From: Neobacillus citreus
GTDB lineage: Bacteria; Bacillota; Bacilli; Bacillales; Cytobacillaceae
Length of the DNA stretch: 64,000 nt
Reading direction: 5' to 3'
Assembly (NCBI RefSeq): GCF_018343545.2
Contig: NZ_JAGYPE020000020.1
Coordinates: 1-64,000, forward strand
The notes under the pieces were generated by a model. It saw nothing but the letters and a program-made list of their open reading frames with translations. It made no database searches and had not been told where the DNA came from. The position numbers and the translations under genes are program-made. This document shows positions 1 through 7,626 of this stretch, one piece after another; the stretch's first letter is position 1; the number at the start of each line of letters is the position of its first letter.

Positions 1-491
1 ATCATAGCAATCAGGTCAACTTTATGGCCGGCGCCTGTTCCTGGAGCCCCCTGTGCCCACACAGGAACATGAATGCCGATTTGCTGTAATATTTCTTGCA
101 TATACCCTGACCATCCAATCGCCACTACTGCAATGACCAGGGTATATTCAAGCAATAAATCCCACCCAATCAGCCAAGCGGCTCCCTCACCCAAGACAGC
201 GTAGCTATAGGTATAAGCACTTCCCGCAACCGGAATTAAGCCGGCAAATTCCGCATAGCATAATGCCGCAGCCGCACTGGCAAGCCCCGCGATCATAAAT
301 GATAGGATGACGGCAGGTCCTGCATGTTCTGCAGCTGCCACTCCAGTCAGAACGAAAATTCCTACACCAATGATTCCTCCTAACCCGATGGCTGTCAACT
401 GCCATAATCCCAAGATACGTTGAAGTCCGGTACTATTTGTGCCTTCTTGCTGTAGTTCGTTAATGGACTTCTTTCTCATAAAAGATTTCAT
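1..491 (-). CDS. Amino acid permease, APC family (C-terminus beyond window)
   Basis: Integral membrane amino-acid transporter, read as 163 codons from the ATG at 491, which is preceded by GGAGGT at a good distance; the reading frame runs off the window at base 1. A hydrophilic N-terminus of about 25 residues is followed by the glycine-rich first helix typical of APC permeases (LTAIGLGGIIGVGIFVLTG, about residues 33-51), then alternating hydrophobic helices including a segment with PVAGSAYTYSYAVLGE (about 84-99), a family signature of the cationic amino acid/YfnA-like branch. It is transcribed away from the GntR gene at 840. Substrate cannot be told from this part. The family call is firm. Confidence 0.85.
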   Translation of the reverse strand, partial: MKSFMRKKSINELQQEGTNSTGLQRILGLWQLTAIGLGGIIGVGIFVLTGVAAAEHAGPAVILSFMIAGLASAAAALCYAEFAGLIPVAGSAYTYSYAVLGEGAAWLIGWDLLLEYTLVIAVVAIGWSGYMQEILQQIGIHVPVWAQGAPGTGAGHKVDLIAM

Positions 492-742
492 TGATTACCT
501 CCATTTCTACCTTAAAAAGTAACAACCTATTATTTTGATTGAAGTTTTTAAGGTTAATAAAACAACTATGTTTTAAAAAATGGAGATATACAAAAGTTGC
601 CTAATACTAATCTGTTTGAAAAAAATGAAGTGAACTTACAAAAATGTTTTCACGAATACGTAATACTTGTAAAACTTAAATTTGAACCGCCTGTTTTTTT
701 GCTGAAAAAGCCTAAAATATGCCAGAAAATGAAAATTTAGAT
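492..742. other. AT-rich intergenic region
   Basis: Very AT-rich space between the divergent permease and GntR genes. It should hold the permease promoter, but I see no convincing -35/-10 pair for that strand, no gene and no repeat. Confidence 0.5.
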
Positions 743-771
743 TTGAAATATCTGAATTTTTCAATTATAAT
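743..771 (+). promoter_or_regulatory. Predicted sigma-A promoter of the GntR/tartrate-type operon
   Basis: TTGAAA (743-748), a 17-base spacer and a perfect TATAAT (766-771). It lies 69 bases before the ATG of the GntR gene at 840. Confidence 0.6.
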
Positions 772-784
772 AAAAATATAACAC

Positions 785-795
785 TCGACTGTCGA
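785..795. promoter_or_regulatory. Palindromic operator candidate TCGACTGTCGA
   Basis: An 11-base perfect palindrome (TCGAC-T-GTCGA) lies just downstream of the predicted -10 box, about where transcription would start. It is the only such site seen here and would suit autoregulation by the adjacent GntR protein. It differs from the GGATACA sites of the later operons, so the two GntR regulators probably read different sites. Confidence 0.45.
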
Positions 796-839
796 CACAA
801 AAATCAAAACGAATTTAAAAGTGGAAAAGAGGTGTGCAA

Positions 840-1514
840 ATGTTGGAATGCAATCCATTGCAAAAGCCGTTACCTTACTATCAACAAATTCAACAATCGA
901 TAAAAGAAAGCATCTTCAATGGTACGTATAAACCTGGCGATCGCTTGTATGAAGCACAAATTGCGACGTTTTATAATACTAGCCGGAGTCCGGTTAGGGA
1001 AGCGATTCGGGCACTGGTAATTGAGGGGCTGCTGGTAATGGATCAAAAGTCACAAATATCCGTCTACAAACCAAATTTACAGGATGTACGGGATATTTAC
1101 GAATGCAGGATTTCCCTTGAATCCACTGCTGTTGAACTGACAGCGGAACGAGCAACAGAGGAGCAGCTGCAGGAGTTGGAAAAAACGTTAGAAGAAACAG
1201 AGCAAGCAATAAATGAAGATAAGCCTGAAACTATAGTAGCGTATAATGCCCATTTCCACGAACAAATTATCCAGTATAGCGGGAATACAAGATTAAAGAT
1301 GCTTGTAGAGGGTTTAAATGGCTTAATCCATTATTACCGTGTTTTAAACATCCAAGGGGAAGACCGCGCTTATGAGATTTTAAAAGGACATAAGGATATT
1401 TACCTGGCGATTAAAGAGAGAAATCCAAAAAGAGCAGTTGATAGATTGAGAGAGCATACGCAAGAGGATCTAAAAAACATCGTTCATGTAATTGAACAAT
1501 TTGAGGAGAGATAA
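840..1514 (+). CDS. GntR family transcriptional regulator, FCD (FadR/VanR) subfamily
   Basis: DNA-binding regulator of 224 residues. The N-terminal winged helix-turn-helix (about residues 12-75) contains the GntR signature SRSPVREAIRAL; a helical FCD ligand domain follows (about 85-215), with FHEQI and GHKDIY segments that carry typical metal/ligand histidines. I chose the ATG at 840 over the GTG at 834 because AGAGG lies seven bases before the ATG. It is the first gene of an apparent operon: the dehydratase alpha gene begins three bases after its stop. FCD regulators usually respond to small carboxylates, which fits the genes it heads. The ligand is not known. Confidence 0.9.
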   Translation: MLECNPLQKPLPYYQQIQQSIKESIFNGTYKPGDRLYEAQIATFYNTSRSPVREAIRALVIEGLLVMDQKSQISVYKPNLQDVRDIYECRISLESTAVELTAERATEEQLQELEKTLEETEQAINEDKPETIVAYNAHFHEQIIQYSGNTRLKMLVEGLNGLIHYYRVLNIQGEDRAYEILKGHKDIYLAIKERNPKRAVDRLREHTQEDLKNIVHVIEQFEER

Positions 1515-1517
1515 TTT

Positions 1518-2360
1518 TTGCGAATCGTTCATGTTGATCAAGTCATTGAAACCGTTGCCAAGCTTTGCTGGGAGGCATGCTATTACCTTCCTGAAGATGT
1601 ATTAGCAGGATTTAGAAGGGCTGAGAAGACGGAAGCATCGCCGATTGGGAAAACAATCTTGCAGCAGCTTCTGGAAAATGCTGAAGAAGCTAAGGTGAAT
1701 CACATGCCTTATTGTCATGATACTGGGATGGCCGTTGTGTTTGTAGAGGTAGGCCAAGATGTCCATATAACAGGCGGGAACTATTTGGATGCGATTCAAG
1801 AAGGTGTGCGCACCGGATATCGGGAGGGGTATCTAAGAAAATCAGTTGTCGGGGACCCGCTCATTCGCGTGAACACAGGGGATAATACACCAGCAGTGGT
1901 ACATACTGAAATCGTTCCAGGTGACCAGATTAAATTCACCGTCCTACCAAAAGGCGGGGGCAGTGAAAATATGAGTGCGATGAAATTCTTGCTTCCTGGT
2001 GAAGGGATGCAAGGGGTTAAAAATTTTGTTTTACAAACGATTAAGGAAGCAGGTGGGAAGGCCTGTCCGCCTGTCGTCGTCGGAGTGGGCATCGGTGGAA
2101 GCTTTGATAAAGTAACCTCTCTGGCGAAACATGCCGTTTTGAGGGAAATCGGTGTTCATCATCATGAACCGCATATTGCGCAGCTGGAAAAAGAACTCCT
2201 CGAGGAAATTAACAACACAGGTATAGGGCCGCAAGGGTTAGGCGGGACTAGTACGGCGCTATGGGTGCCAATTGAAACATATGCCTGTCATATAACTGCC
2301 CTGCCGGTTGCGGTAAATATTCAATGTCATGCTGCCCGTAAAAAGACCGCTGTACTCTAG
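1518..2360 (+). CDS. Fumarase/L(+)-tartrate dehydratase-type hydro-lyase, alpha subunit
   Basis: Large subunit of an oxygen-sensitive [4Fe-4S] hydro-lyase of the class I fumarase/TtdA family, 280 residues, start TTG with GAGGAGA upstream. Three conserved cysteines that would bind the cluster are visible at about 66 (PYCHDTG), 183 (ACPPVVVGV) and 270 (IQCHAAR). KGGGSENMS (about 145-153) and GPQGLGGTSTAL are family motifs. The beta subunit follows after 15 bases, so this is a split enzyme. Candidate substrates are tartrate, fumarate/malate or mesaconate/citramalate; the neighbouring malate/tartrate-type dehydrogenase favours a C4 hydroxyacid. A paralogue lies at 16532. Confidence 0.85.
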   Translation: MRIVHVDQVIETVAKLCWEACYYLPEDVLAGFRRAEKTEASPIGKTILQQLLENAEEAKVNHMPYCHDTGMAVVFVEVGQDVHITGGNYLDAIQEGVRTGYREGYLRKSVVGDPLIRVNTGDNTPAVVHTEIVPGDQIKFTVLPKGGGSENMSAMKFLLPGEGMQGVKNFVLQTIKEAGGKACPPVVVGVGIGGSFDKVTSLAKHAVLREIGVHHHEPHIAQLEKELLEEINNTGIGPQGLGGTSTALWVPIETYACHITALPVAVNIQCHAARKKTAVL

Positions 2361-2375
2361 GAGGGGAAGAGTGAA

Positions 2376-2960
2376 ATGGCAGAATATCGGTTAAAAACAC
2401 CTTTAACAGATGATGATATTCAAAAACTGCAAATAGGTGATCAAGTCTTCTTAACAGGGACCATCTATATGGCCCGTGACGCCGCCCATAAAAGAATGGT
2501 AGACCTGCTTGAAGCAGGCCAGTCTTTGCCAGTTGATTTAAGGGGCGAAGTCATTTTCTATGCCGGTCCGTGTCCGCCAAAACCGGGGCAAATCATAGGG
2601 CCGGTTGCTCCGACAACAGCCTATCGTATGGACCCTTATGCTCCTGCCATGTATGAATATGGGGTAAAAGGAACGATTGGTAAAGGGCCAAGGAGAGAAA
2701 TGGTCAAAGAAGCGTGTAAGCAATATGGAGCCATTTCCTTTGCTGCCGTCGGCGGGCTCTCTACGATTTTAAGCAGACGGGTAACAGCAGTTGAGGTAGT
2801 GGCCTATGAGGATTTAGGGCCAGAAGCAATCAGACGGCTTGAGGTAGAAGATTTCCCGTTACTTGTTGCCTATGATGCGCACGGTCAAGATTTGTATGAA
2901 CAGGAAATAGCCAAATATGAAAATTACAATAAAAATACGAATAAGGAAGTAGGTATATAA
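2376..2960 (+). CDS. Fumarase/L(+)-tartrate dehydratase-type hydro-lyase, beta subunit
   Basis: Small subunit (194 residues) of the split Fe-S hydro-lyase; it corresponds to the C-terminal domain of single-chain class I fumarases. Family motifs seen are LTGTIYMARDAAHKRM (about 26-41), YAGPCPPKPG (about 62-71) and GPTTAYRMDPY-type substrate-binding residues, although here the sequence is APTTAYRMDPY. VEVVAYEDLGPEAIRRLEV near residues 138-156 is also characteristic. GAGGGGAAG precedes the ATG. Expected to form a heterodimer or heterotetramer with the product of 1518-2360. Confidence 0.85.
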   Translation: MAEYRLKTPLTDDDIQKLQIGDQVFLTGTIYMARDAAHKRMVDLLEAGQSLPVDLRGEVIFYAGPCPPKPGQIIGPVAPTTAYRMDPYAPAMYEYGVKGTIGKGPRREMVKEACKQYGAISFAAVGGLSTILSRRVTAVEVVAYEDLGPEAIRRLEVEDFPLLVAYDAHGQDLYEQEIAKYENYNKNTNKEVGI

Positions 2961-2961
2961 T

Positions 2962-4032
2962 ATGAAGAAACTAGAAATTGCTGTCATTCCAGGGGATGGT
3001 ATTGGAAAAGAAGTAGTGCCAGTTGCCACAAAAGTTTTGGATACAGTAGCCGAAATACATGGCGGTTTAAAGTTTGAGTACAATGAGTTTCCATGGAGCT
3101 GTGATTACTACCTAGAGCATGGAAAAATGATGCCAGATAACGGACTAGATATCTTGAAAAACTTTGATGCTATTTTCCTGGGGGCAATTGGAAACCCTCA
3201 GGTTGTTGCAGATCATGTTTCTTTATGGGGGTTATTAATTAAGATTCGCAGAGAATTTGAGCAATCGATTAATATTCGCCCAGCTAAATTTTTTAAAGGA
3301 TTGAAATCATCTTTAGTTAATCCAAATGACTTTGATTTAATCGTTGTCAGGGAAAATAGTGAGGGTGAATATAGTGAAGTGGGCGGAAGGATCCATCGAG
3401 GGGAAGATGAAGTCGCCATCCAAAATGCGGTTTTTACAAAAAAAGGTACGGAACGCGCCATGCGTTATGCATTTGAACTGGCGAAACAGAGAAGAGGCCA
3501 TGTCACGTCAGCGACAAAGTCAAACGGGATTGTCCATTCGATGCCGTTTTGGGATGAGGTTTTTAATGAGGTAAAAGGAGATTATGCGGATATTCAAACT
3601 GCTTCCTATCATATCGATGCGCTCGCTGCCTTTTTCGTGACAAGACCGCAAATTTTTGACGTAATTGTCGCTAGTAACTTATTCGGGGATATTTTAACGG
3701 ATATTGGCGGGGCCATCATGGGCAGTATCGGGATTGCGCCTGCAGCCAATATAAATTTAAATGGAAAGTACCCATCCATGTTCGAGCCTGTTCATGGCTC
3801 AGCGCCAGATATTTATGGTAAAGGAATTGCCAATCCAATCGGTCAGGTGTGGACTGCAAAGATGATGCTCGATCACTTTGGCGAGCAAGAACTGGGTCAA
3901 AAGCTTTTGGATGCTATCGAAGATGTTACCAACGAGGGAATTAAAACTCCGGATATTGGCGGCACATCCTCTACCAATGAGGTTGGGGAAGCTATTTGCA
4001 GCCGGTTGAAAGAGGTTTGTTCGGTATCTTAA
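2962..4032 (+). CDS. Tartrate/D-malate dehydrogenase, isocitrate/isopropylmalate dehydrogenase family
   Basis: NAD-dependent beta-decarboxylating dehydrogenase of 356 residues, start ATG one base after the beta-subunit stop. IPGDGIGKEVVP (about 9-20) is the family N-terminus; the central RxxxE/VVRENSEGEYS region (about 129-139) and the long signature around residues 235-260 (NLFGDILTDIGGAIMGSIG) bind substrate, metal and NAD; EPVHGSAPDIYG (about 273-284) completes the site. The sequence around FPWSCDYYLEHGKMMP resembles tartrate dehydrogenase/D-malate dehydrogenase rather than LeuB. With the dehydratase it would convert tartrate or malate isomers into pyruvate or oxaloacetate. The exact isomer is uncertain. 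Confidence 0.85.
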   Translation: MKKLEIAVIPGDGIGKEVVPVATKVLDTVAEIHGGLKFEYNEFPWSCDYYLEHGKMMPDNGLDILKNFDAIFLGAIGNPQVVADHVSLWGLLIKIRREFEQSINIRPAKFFKGLKSSLVNPNDFDLIVVRENSEGEYSEVGGRIHRGEDEVAIQNAVFTKKGTERAMRYAFELAKQRRGHVTSATKSNGIVHSMPFWDEVFNEVKGDYADIQTASYHIDALAAFFVTRPQIFDVIVASNLFGDILTDIGGAIMGSIGIAPAANINLNGKYPSMFEPVHGSAPDIYGKGIANPIGQVWTAKMMLDHFGEQELGQKLLDAIEDVTNEGIKTPDIGGTSSTNEVGEAICSRLKEVCSVS

Positions 4033-4050
4033 TATCATATTTTGAAAAGT

Positions 4051-4109
4051 GAGGCTGTCTCAATGGGCGTTATTCGTTAACGACATTGGGCAGCCTCATA
4101 TTAATTTTT
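4051..4109 (+). terminator. Stem-loop terminator after the dehydrogenase gene
   Basis: GAGGCTGTCTCAATG pairs with CATTGGGCAGCCTC (one or two wobbles), followed by an AT-rich tract with TTTTT. It ends the 840-4032 operon. Confidence 0.6.
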
Positions 4110-4124
4110 GCTCTAATGTCATGA

Positions 4125-4240
4125 GCATATCGGATAGGGAGCGCCAACTGTCGGAAAGGGTGGGCTAACTGTCGCATAAGGAGGTCCAACTGTCGTAAAG
4201 CACTCCAACTGTCGTATAGGTGCCACCAACTGTCGCAAAG
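4125..4240. repeat. Intergenic array of AACTGTCG units with 21-bp period
   Basis: AACTGTCG occurs at 4146, 4167, 4188, 4207 and 4228, so the steps are 21, 21, 19 and 21 bases. A degenerate sixth unit can be read at 4125. The bases between the cores vary. It sits between two convergent terminators and is not coding as far as I can see. Compare the array at 19881-20052, which has another core but the same period. Confidence 0.8.
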
Positions 4241-4252
4241 CATCACATTACA

Positions 4253-4294
4253 AACAAAAACCCCTAATCTATAAAAACCACATAGATTGGGGGC
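4253..4294 (-). terminator. Terminator of the TRAP binding-protein operon
   Basis: On the minus strand CCCCCAATCTATG pairs with TATAGATTAGGGG and is followed by TTTTTGTTTG. It lies just past the stop of the binding-protein gene. Confidence 0.75.
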
Positions 4295-4306
4295 TTGAAC
4301 TAACTA

Positions 4307-5365
4307 TTATTTATTCTTGCTTTCTGCATCCTTAATGATATCTTCGCCGATTTTCTTAGCCCATTCATCATAGACTGGCTGAAGTTCTTTCTTAAATGCT
4401 TCAATTTCTGCTGGTGAAAGCTCATTAATCTTGGTTTGGCCGCGGTCCTTTAGTTTTTTCAATGCATCTTCATTTAATTTTGCTGCAGAATCACGGGCAA
4501 CCTTTGTTCCTGCTTCAACACCTTTTTGAACAATTTCCTTCGTTTTTTCATTCAGGCTATCCCAGAATTTCGTATTGGTTAATAAAGCGTAGTCCACTCG
4601 AGTATGACCCATTACAGTTGTATACTTCTGCACTTCGTCGAATTTCTTTGATTCGATATTACTAAAAGTGTTTTCTTCGCCATCAACTGTACCTTGCTGT
4701 AGGGCAGTGTAAAGCTCGTTGAATGGAATGGATACGGAACCAGCATTAAGCTTGCCGTAAATTTCTTCGAGCAACTGTCCGCCTTGAGTCCGAATCTTTA
4801 AGCCTTTTAAGTCTTCCGGTTTCGAAATGGCTTTCTTGTTATTTGTCATGTGTTTAGCACCGTTTGGCCACATGGCAAGACCATGCACGCCGTCCTTTTC
4901 TAAACGTTTAAAGATCTCTTGTCCTTTTTCGCCATCCCAGAAAGCTTCTGCAGCTGCATCATCTTTAAACAAGAAAGGCATCGCAGGGACGTTAAAGCCA
5001 GGGTCGTTACCAACCATCTTGGACATGTCTGGAATAATGAACTGGACGTTGTTGGCTACTAAGTTCTGATATTCATCTTTATCACCAAATAGCTGGCTGT
5101 TTGGATAAACTTGAACCTTGATTTTACCGCCGGATTCTTTTTCAATATATTCCTTCATTGCAATGGCACCGGCTTGTTTAGGTGTATTTTCTGCCACAAC
5201 GTGGGAGATTTTGATTGTCAATTCTTGAATGTCATCACCAGATTTGCCTTTTTCACCGCCGGATGAGCTGCTGCTTGTTTCTTTTGAGGAAGACCCGCAG
5301 GCTGCAAGGCTAAATACCAACAGAAGTGTTACTGCTACTACTAATAGTTTCTGAATCTTTTTCAT
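4307..5365 (-). CDS. dctP: TRAP transporter substrate-binding lipoprotein, DctP family
   Basis: Extracytoplasmic solute receptor of a TRAP transporter, 352 residues, taking a carboxylate to the DctQM membrane pair. A lipoprotein signal peptide ends in LAAC, with the lipidated cysteine at residue 23, followed by a serine/glycine-rich linker. The DctP fold is supported by HVVAENTPKQAGA (about 54-66), the central KGLKIRTQGG with the conserved arginine that binds the carboxylate (about 187-196), and VDGEENTFSNI. GGGGA precedes the ATG. The gene overlaps the preceding dehydrogenase frame by 56 bases. The matching membrane genes (7069 and 7623) are on the other strand of the same divergent promoter region. 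Confidence 0.9.
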   Translation of the reverse strand: MKKIQKLLVVAVTLLLVFSLAACGSSSKETSSSSSGGEKGKSGDDIQELTIKISHVVAENTPKQAGAIAMKEYIEKESGGKIKVQVYPNSQLFGDKDEYQNLVANNVQFIIPDMSKMVGNDPGFNVPAMPFLFKDDAAAEAFWDGEKGQEIFKRLEKDGVHGLAMWPNGAKHMTNNKKAISKPEDLKGLKIRTQGGQLLEEIYGKLNAGSVSIPFNELYTALQQGTVDGEENTFSNIESKKFDEVQKYTTVMGHTRVDYALLTNTKFWDSLNEKTKEIVQKGVEAGTKVARDSAAKLNEDALKKLKDRGQTKINELSPAEIEAFKKELQPVYDEWAKKIGEDIIKDAESKNK

Positions 5366-6263
5366 TTGATTTCCCCCTTAATAAATAACTTGATACAAAT
5401 TGATAGATTTCAGTATGGTCCGCATCCTGATCTAGTGCAACACTTGCTTCATGGAATCTGTCAAACACGAGCTGCGGCAGATTTGTCGCCGCCTCCGCAT
5501 TTAAAAATAGCCCATTCGCCATTTCTAGATCTTTTCTTAACAGCTCCAGACTAAACCCGGAATCAAAACTTTCCGTTAAGATAAAGGATGGGAATTTATA
5601 CTCTGTTGAACCGCTCCGGCCTGTACTATGATTTAATACATGAATCGCTTTCTCCGGTTCCACATCAAATCTCTGGAGCAATTGAACGGCCTCACAGCTC
5701 GCTAATAGATGAGTAGCAGAAAGATAGTTATTAATGGCCTTGATTAAGTGACCGCTTCCAATTGGACCAACATGAAAGAGGTTAGTGCCCATTGAACCTA
5801 GCAAACGCTTACATCTAGTAAATGATTCCACCGGTCCACCAATCATGATAGTTAACTGAGCAGTGACTGCTTTCTTGACCCCGCCGCTGACTGGTGCGTC
5901 GATAAATTCAATATTTTTTTCTGTTAATTTTTTAAAATTCTTTCTCGTTTCATCAGGGTAGGAGCTGCTCATATCAATAATGACTAATGGTTCTTGGTGA
6001 GTGTGTTGATCTGAAGAGTAATGGTCAATAATTTGGTCTATGACTTGATTTACGATCTTAGATGAAGGAAGCATAAGAATGATACATTGTACGTTGTGAA
6101 TCCAATCAGTAACATAATCCGGTTTCCCGCCATAGCTCTGGAATTCATGGATAGCGGCTTCGTTAACATCACTGCCGTAAACATTAAATCCCCTATTTAA
6201 TAGGTTTTTTGCCATAGGCAAGCCCATTTTACCAAGCCCGATAAAACCTATTTTCTGAATCAT
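5310..6263 (-). CDS. NAD(P)-dependent beta-hydroxyacid dehydrogenase (3-hydroxyisobutyrate dehydrogenase family)
   Basis: Oxidoreductase of 317 residues acting on 2- or 3-hydroxyacids or tartronate semialdehyde. GFIGLGKMGLPMAKNL at residues 6-21 is the N-terminal Rossmann signature; FIDAPVSGGVKKA (about 132-144) is the substrate loop; the catalytic lysine is in GHLIKAINNYL (about 183-193). The last 20 or so residues are a serine-rich tail (NEKDSETISSSS) that is unusual for the family and is produced by reading into the start of dctP. Its start overlaps the stop of the upstream gene by four bases (ATGA). Substrate is unknown; context suggests an intermediate of the carboxylate pathway. Confidence 0.8.
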   Translation of the reverse strand: MIQKIGFIGLGKMGLPMAKNLLNRGFNVYGSDVNEAAIHEFQSYGGKPDYVTDWIHNVQCIILMLPSSKIVNQVIDQIIDHYSSDQHTHQEPLVIIDMSSSYPDETRKNFKKLTEKNIEFIDAPVSGGVKKAVTAQLTIMIGGPVESFTRCKRLLGSMGTNLFHVGPIGSGHLIKAINNYLSATHLLASCEAVQLLQRFDVEPEKAIHVLNHSTGRSGSTEYKFPSFILTESFDSGFSLELLRKDLEMANGLFLNAEAATNLPQLVFDRFHEASVALDQDADHTEIYQFVSSYLLRGKSNEKDSETISSSSNTSVGI

Positions 6264-6844
6264 GAAGGAAAAACTCCTTCAAGCCCTTTATGTAAAGAGC
6301 CAATCCGCGGTTGAGCACGTCCGCTCGTGGTAACGACAGCAGCAATGACAATTTTATCGTTCCGAGGTGCATCAGGGATCCTAGTTTCAAACGTCATGTA
6401 ATGGCTGCGAATCTTTGCATCCATTTTGTGTTTAATCGCTAGGTCTAGACTGCTGCCAGCGGCACCTCTTTTCTCGGCAGAAGGAAGGAGGGTTTCGGCA
6501 TTCCCACAAAGTGAACGAAATGGATTTCCAAACGTTAGGGTATGGATGATGGCAGAACCGTGTTCAATTTCACCATCAATTCCAACAAGTGCACCTTTTC
6601 CATAACCTTCAACTTCATCTCCTGTGACACCTAAAGCTTCCATTGCCTTCTTTGACAATAGTTCACCGAGCTGTTGAGAACAGGCTTTGATGAGCGGAAG
6701 AAGATCTTCTACATATTTGCCGGCATAAGGATTTTTTATGACGGCTAAAGCAGCAGCTACCCGAACGGGCTTATCTGCTTTTTTGAAACCTTATATAAAG
6801 GTCTCCTCCGAGATGGTTACAATTTTTCTTATTTCTAATTCCAT
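6260..6844 (-). pseudogene. 'Amino acid synthesis' family (DUF1185) gene interrupted by an in-frame TAA
   Basis: From the ATG at 6844 (preceded by GAGGAGG) the frame reads MELEIRKIVTISEETFI and then meets TAA at 6793-6791. After the stop the same frame continues without a break for 176 codons: GFKKADKPVRVAAALAVIKNPYAGKYVEDL (in two parts) and on through the family C-terminus rich in small and charged residues. Family members read roughly EETHIEGG at this place, so a GAA or CAA codon probably became TAA. A shorter frame could restart at the TTG at 6658 but would lack about a third of the protein. Either a true nonsense mutation or a base-calling error. Role of the family is poorly known; it is common next to carboxylate and TRAP genes. 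Confidence 0.7.
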
Positions 6845-6870
6845 CTTCAACCTCCTCATTATAATGGATT

Positions 6871-6886
6871 TTGGATACAATCTACG
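6871..6886. promoter_or_regulatory. GGATACA operator, site 1
   Basis: The 16-mer TTGGATACAATCTACG lies 27 bases before the ATG at 6844 and downstream of the predicted minus-strand promoter. The identical 16-mer recurs at 7034. TTGGATACAA is close to the TTGTATACAA-like palindromes bound by FCD-type GntR proteins. Confidence 0.65.
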
Positions 6887-6918
6887 CCCGAGTTGTCTCA
6901 ACAAATGCTGATATTTCC

Positions 6919-6947
6919 ACTATAACAAAAACAATAAATGTTGTGAA
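6919..6947 (-). promoter_or_regulatory. Predicted promoter of the minus-strand TRAP operon
   Basis: On the minus strand TTCACA (6947-6942), 17 bases, TATAGT (6924-6919). It would drive the interrupted gene, the dehydrogenase and dctP, with operator site 1 downstream as a likely roadblock. Confidence 0.5.
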
Positions 6948-7033
6948 TACACAAAAAATAGAAAATAAATAAAATTTTCTGTTTATTTTTCGAAAATAAT
7001 CTTGTATATTTTAAATTAAGGTCCAATTGTATA

Positions 7034-7049
7034 TTGGATACAATCTACG
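7034..7049. promoter_or_regulatory. GGATACA operator, site 2
   Basis: Exact second copy of TTGGATACAATCTACG, 19 bases before the dctQ ATG and ahead of its ribosome site. With site 1 it brackets the divergent promoter region as a direct repeat 163 bases apart. Confidence 0.65.
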
Positions 7050-7068
7050 AAATAAGGAGTTGATTTTT

Positions 7069-7626
7069 ATGAAGAAACTCTTTAAATGGCTTGATCACAT
7101 CGAAGAAGGTTTGGCAGGAGTGCTATTTATTGGAGGAGTAGTCGTAAGTTTGTACGGAGTTTTTACAAGGTATGTTCTCAATGCGCCAGAATCATGGATT
7201 ACGGAAATATTTGAATTTCTGCTTACGTGGTCCATATTTATCGGTTTTGGGCTGGCGTTGAAGGATAACCGGCACATCCAAGTAGAATTATTATTTGACG
7301 TGCTTCCGAAGGGTCTAAAAAGAATAGTTGCAACGATTAGTAATCTAATCGGCGGTGGATTTTCCTTCTACCTTGCCTATTCTTCCATTGAATTAATAAC
7401 TCTATCAAAAGAACAAGGAATTAAAACAATTGATGTCGGTATTCCAATATGGATTTCATATCTGGTTCTCCCAATCGGAATGGGTCTTCTCGGGTTCTAC
7501 TTTTTTGTAAAGGCTTACAGAGCGGCGAAAGGCGATCATAGAGAGCTGATCGGCGAGATTGAACAGTTATATGAATCAATGCAAAATGGTGATGGAAAAT
7601 CAGGTGAGAAAGGGGTAGGAGCATGA
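7069..7626 (+). CDS. dctQ: TRAP transporter small permease, DctQ family
   Basis: Small membrane subunit of the TRAP transporter, 185 residues from the ATG at 7069 (AAGGAG eight bases upstream; an in-frame ATG at 7027 lacks a ribosome site). Four hydrophobic segments are visible (roughly residues 18-38, 50-70, 90-110 and 130-155), with the DctQ features LTWSIFIGFGLALKDNRHI at about 54-72. The C-terminal tail is charged and cytoplasmic. It overlaps the dctM start by four bases (ATGA), so the two are translationally coupled. It works with dctM and with the divergent dctP. Confidence 0.88.
   Translation: MKKLFKWLDHIEEGLAGVLFIGGVVVSLYGVFTRYVLNAPESWITEIFEFLLTWSIFIGFGLALKDNRHIQVELLFDVLPKGLKRIVATISNLIGGGFSFYLAYSSIELITLSKEQGIKTIDVGIPIWISYLVLPIGMGLLGFYFFVKAYRAAKGDHRELIGEIEQLYESMQNGDGKSGEKGVGA

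Noticed and set aside
4125-4240. CRISPR array
   Set aside because: Units are only about 8 conserved bases with 13-base linkers and no cas gene is near; repeat and spacer lengths do not fit. The same holds for 19881-20052.
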